Shown here: positions 61,155 through 64,000 of the stretch, piece after piece
How positions within the stretch are numbered: the first letter of the stretch is position 1
Layout of the letters: each line of letters begins with the position of its first letter
Assembly: GCF_002443255.2 (NCBI RefSeq)
Contig: NW_019211456.1
Coordinates: 39,501,042 to 39,565,041, forward strand
DNA from: Varroa destructor
Lineage: Eukaryota > Arthropoda > Arachnida > Mesostigmata > Varroidae
Length of the DNA stretch: 64,000 nt
Direction of reading: 5' to 3'
Notes under the pieces: model-generated
Databases searched by the model: none
What the model was told of the DNA's origin: nothing
Seen by the model: the letters and a program-made list of their open reading frames with translations, nothing else
Program-made: the position numbers and the translations under genes

Positions 61155-62381
61155 AAGTTTGGCTTAATGAAGGTGAAATCATCCGTAACAATTATGTTCT
61201 AAGTAAAAAAAATTCATAAGAACCTATTTAGATGTTGTTATGATGATAAATGTCAAATACCAAGTAGACGTTGTGAGCTAGGCAACGTACTAGCTCCATT
61301 GCTTGTTACTAACGTGCCCCCTCAATCAATCGCTCCAACGGGGGGCGGAATTATACCATCGGCGTCACAAATCGAAGAGCCTACAAGCTTTCACAACCAT
61401 AGGGTATGTTAGCTAATTGTTGTGTGCATCTGGCTTACTGGCCACTAGCAAAAACAATGTACATCTCAGTCTGTCATACCGATGTTATTGAAATGGTCAA
61501 GTTTGCTACATGTGTTTCTCGATTTGTTCTAACGTATGCTTTTTGAAGTTCAAAACGTTTATTTATTTTATTGAGCGTTAACTTTAAAGTCCAGCTTCTC
61601 CCCACGGTGCCTCGTAGTAACGAAGGTGTTTTTATTAACTAGAAAGTAAAATGCCCATAACAAACAGATATAAAGGGGGGCATTTTGTATCTAGTTTTCT
61701 TGTTGCTTTATCGCCCACACTCAACATGGAGTCGATTCGGAAATATGTAATGGTGACACTGCAGACACTATCAAGATTAGAAAGCTAATCAGCAGTATCA
61801 ACTGGGATGCTGAGGTATACTACTTTTACAGAATAAGAACAGAAGTAACTATAAAAGCCAGTCATTGTTATTTTTGATTACGGTATGTAGTGGCAACTTT
61901 TTTTTTCATACGCGACATGGATCACTGATTTACGAGCGACAAATGGCAAACCGTGAATAGTGGCCACGTTAAAAGCGTTATTACGTCGCAAGTCAAGTGA
62001 AACGAACCAGCCTTACACATGTGCCAACCTGCAGGTTGTCGACTACCTCCTGTGTGTGTTGTCTGGGCTTGGTTCTTTGCTGCACTGCTGAGCGTCGTCG
62101 ATGTAGATATATTATTTTATACTGGGAGGGCCACACGAGTTTGTTCACTGCGGAGACTTTGGTGAATAGCCAGCGCCTGATGGTCGAGACGGGGACACGC
62201 GGGCAGTGGCCGCGAAGGCCTCCGTTACCCTTTTAGGGGAGGACTTCTTGGCAGTGCTGACCGATCGCAGCAAATGATTTTCCAACTTTGAGAGAAATTT
62301 AATATAATAATGTTAATAATAAGCCGGTGTTTAGTGGGCAATAGAAGACTGTAGAAATAGTTTTCCGTTCCAGTTACGAAA

Positions 62382-62397
62382 CGTTCGTTCGTTCGTT
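62382..62397. repeat. (CGTT)4 microsatellite
   Basis: Four perfect CGTT units. Confidence 0.85.
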
Positions 62398-63071
62398 TAC
62401 TTCTTGTTGCGTCCGCACCCCACAGGATGAATAGCTGATATTCGTTGTAAGGTTTTGATTTCGTGTTTATCAGAATGGATTAGGTGCACTTACGATTCCG
62501 TCAAACAAAAGAAGCTCTTCATACAATTCATTGTTGTTGAATTGTTCTAAATTAGACAGTAAAGTCAATAGTGAGTTTATGAATATCTTAGATAAACCCC
62601 CTGACTTTTGCGAACACGTTACACCTCATTATCATTGATAGGCAATGATGCCTAGTTAAACAACTATAATGATGTTAGTAATTACGAATATTTTTGTTAA
62701 TATTATACCCGTATGAAGATATGTATGAAGGTAAACATGTCGAAAAGCAATCTATAGACATTTTTCTTTCACATAGCGCCATGACACCACATATTCCACA
62801 CTGGAACAATAGCCGCTCTTAAATTGGCTTAAAAATGTAAAATCAATATTCTACGTGAAATAAATCTTTCTCCTCTGATATTTTTCAATTCTAACATCTT
62901 GTGTGTTTGCTTTGTTGGCTTGGTAAGAATCTACGCTGTGTACTGTTGCAACGAGTGCTTTACTTTGTCTAGCTCCTGTCTTCGTTAAGGCAACGTTATT
63001 GTTTCCATAAATTCTTCTAAGGTTGCGATTCTTCGTTTTGCAGCACCAACGCAGACGCCTTCAAACGCCTC

Positions 63072-63106
63072 TAGCCCGCCTTCGGTCTCCAATGCGGGCT
63101 ATTTTT
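63072..63106 (+). repeat. GC-rich hairpin followed by a T-run
   Basis: TAGCCCGC (63072-63079) pairs exactly with GCGGGCTA (63094-63101) across a 14-base loop and is followed by TTTTT. The shape matches a bacterial intrinsic terminator. In animal DNA this would most likely be coincidence, or at most a Pol III-type T-run stop. Confidence 0.6.
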
Positions 63107-63489
63107 AGCTACGTAACGAAAACGGAAGCACACAACTAACGTGCGTAAGGTCTGGGAGAAAAGTGGCCCTCTGGCTAGCGTGATAGTGGTTAGAAACCAC
63201 TTGACAGATGTGGCTGAAAAATTACGCTCTCCACGTCTATCGGCCTTTTCCTAACCTGGTATCCTAGCAGTTTCTTATCAGGGAAGTGACGCCAACGCCG
63301 CTGCTGCCGACTAAAGCTTCTTATTTCAGCGAAAATGTGTGTGTATGTGTGCTACAAGAGTCATGAAGGGCACGGTCAGGTAAAGTTAGGTGGACTGTAC
63401 AGGGCCGTAATGGGGGTATAGGTGGGAGATCGGATGGTCATGAAACGAAGATGCCTACTCACGCCGGAGCGATAGAGCTAGGCGCCCAC

Positions 63490-63900
63490 GGAAATCACCA
63501 ACGACGCCATGGAACGAGAAACGACCCGAGGAGATGGTGAGTGATCCGAGAAAATCGAGCGATTTTGAGAGGGTAACAAGAAGAAATAGAAGAAGTTGGG
63601 AACTCAGAAACTCGGGAACACGAAAACGTAGAACCCCGCGAATGGGGCGTCGTGGTAGCCTCAAAGCATCAGAGACTGTGGACGGTGCTAAGCAACGAAC
63701 ACTAGAGAAGGGCAGACATCAATGGATATTATATTATAGAATGAGCTCAATGTAGTAAGCGTACTTGTGGCGGTTAGGAACGTCAAGGAAGAAAGGCATT
63801 AGGTAGAGAGAAGGTAGTGAGGGTCAGACATGAGGCCATAAGAAAGCAAGGGTAAATCTACCAGTGTAGAGGTGCAAAGAAGACCAAGAAGGCTTCAGGC
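63490..63900 (+). other. Purine-rich tract with small exon-like signals
   Basis: The plus strand is strongly purine-biased here (many AGAA, GAAG and GGAG words). At its left edge GCCATGG, an ideal Kozak context, starts MERETTRGD and meets ATG|GTGAGTG (gt at 63537) after nine codons. About 150 bases upstream, TTATTTCAG precedes a 50-base segment that is open from its ATG (MCVYVCYKSHEGHGQ) to CAG|GTAAAG near 63380. Both are too short to call as genes. Confidence 0.25.
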
Positions 63901-64000
63901 ACTTTTTTTGTAAAACTGAAAACGCTATTGCACCTGGCCTAAAATTGGACGATTCATCCGCACTGAACAGAAATTTGGAAGCGATCGCTCTAGAGATCAC

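Larger units (their letters stand above)
55239..63071. other. No supportable gene
   Basis: 55600-57300 is the most AT-rich part of the window and has no long frames. A 138-codon minus frame at 59443-59853 and a Cys-rich plus frame at 61997 lack motifs or splice support. Confidence 0.5.

Noticed and set aside
1..64000. CRISPR arrays, bacterial operons, rRNA genes, viral gene blocks
   Set aside because: No regularly spaced repeats, rRNA-like stretches or gene-dense regions were seen on either strand.

Overview
The window looks like nuclear DNA of an animal, most likely an arthropod. I estimate by eye that it is about 60% A+T. It has short chance-length reading frames, many di- and trinucleotide microsatellites, GT-AG splice-like signals and a decayed mariner transposon. 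It shows no operons, no tightly packed long frames and no Shine-Dalgarno-led genes. The arthropod assignment is inference from overall character and the mariner type, not from an identified host gene.

Only one element is identified with high confidence: the C-terminal part of a mariner transposase at 20145-20611 (+), with four stops and a frameshift. No complete host gene could be named anywhere in the 64 kb. The strongest unexplained coding signal is a 209-codon open stretch at 29464-30090 (-), followed by a second open stretch in another frame down to 29241. Several weaker exon candidates combine an open frame with a good splice site. These are 3288-3357 (+, EF-hand-like end), 5651-5726 (+), 7396-7583 (+), 7841-7990 (+, signal-peptide-like), 17887-17953 (-), 18569-18781 (+), 23480-23571 (+, behind a GC-box), 28032-28199 (+) and 54904-55181 (+). 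A membrane-helix frame at 48475-48723 (+) resembles the last pore helix of ionotropic glutamate-type receptors. All are low-confidence calls, because strong donor matches and frames of 30-90 codons also occur by chance in a sequence this long.

Layout: 1-2242 is empty. 2243-7990 holds several exon-like stretches and one tRNA-like (SINE-like) site. 7991-16719 is empty apart from microsatellites. 16720-18781 is a GC-richer island with a membrane-helix frame and exon candidates on both strands. 19150-20850 carries snapback hairpins and the mariner relic. 23190-23571 is a GC-rich promoter/first-exon candidate. 28032-30090 has the best coding-like stretches. 30091-45650 is mostly empty, with microsatellites, a second tRNA-like site and a 21-bp snapback hairpin. 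45767-46180, 48475-48723 and 54904-55238 are isolated coding-like islands. 55239-63071 is nearly empty. 63072-64000 has a terminator-shaped hairpin and a purine-rich tract with small exon-like signals.

The most unusual structural feature is a set of short, near-perfect inverted repeats with tiny loops (19/19, 20/21, 16/17 and 13/13 bp). This is far more than base composition predicts and suggests local template-switch (snapback) events or hairpin RNA precursors. The window is best read as intergenic or deeply intronic DNA of a gene-sparse genome, with a few possible exons of genes that extend beyond it.
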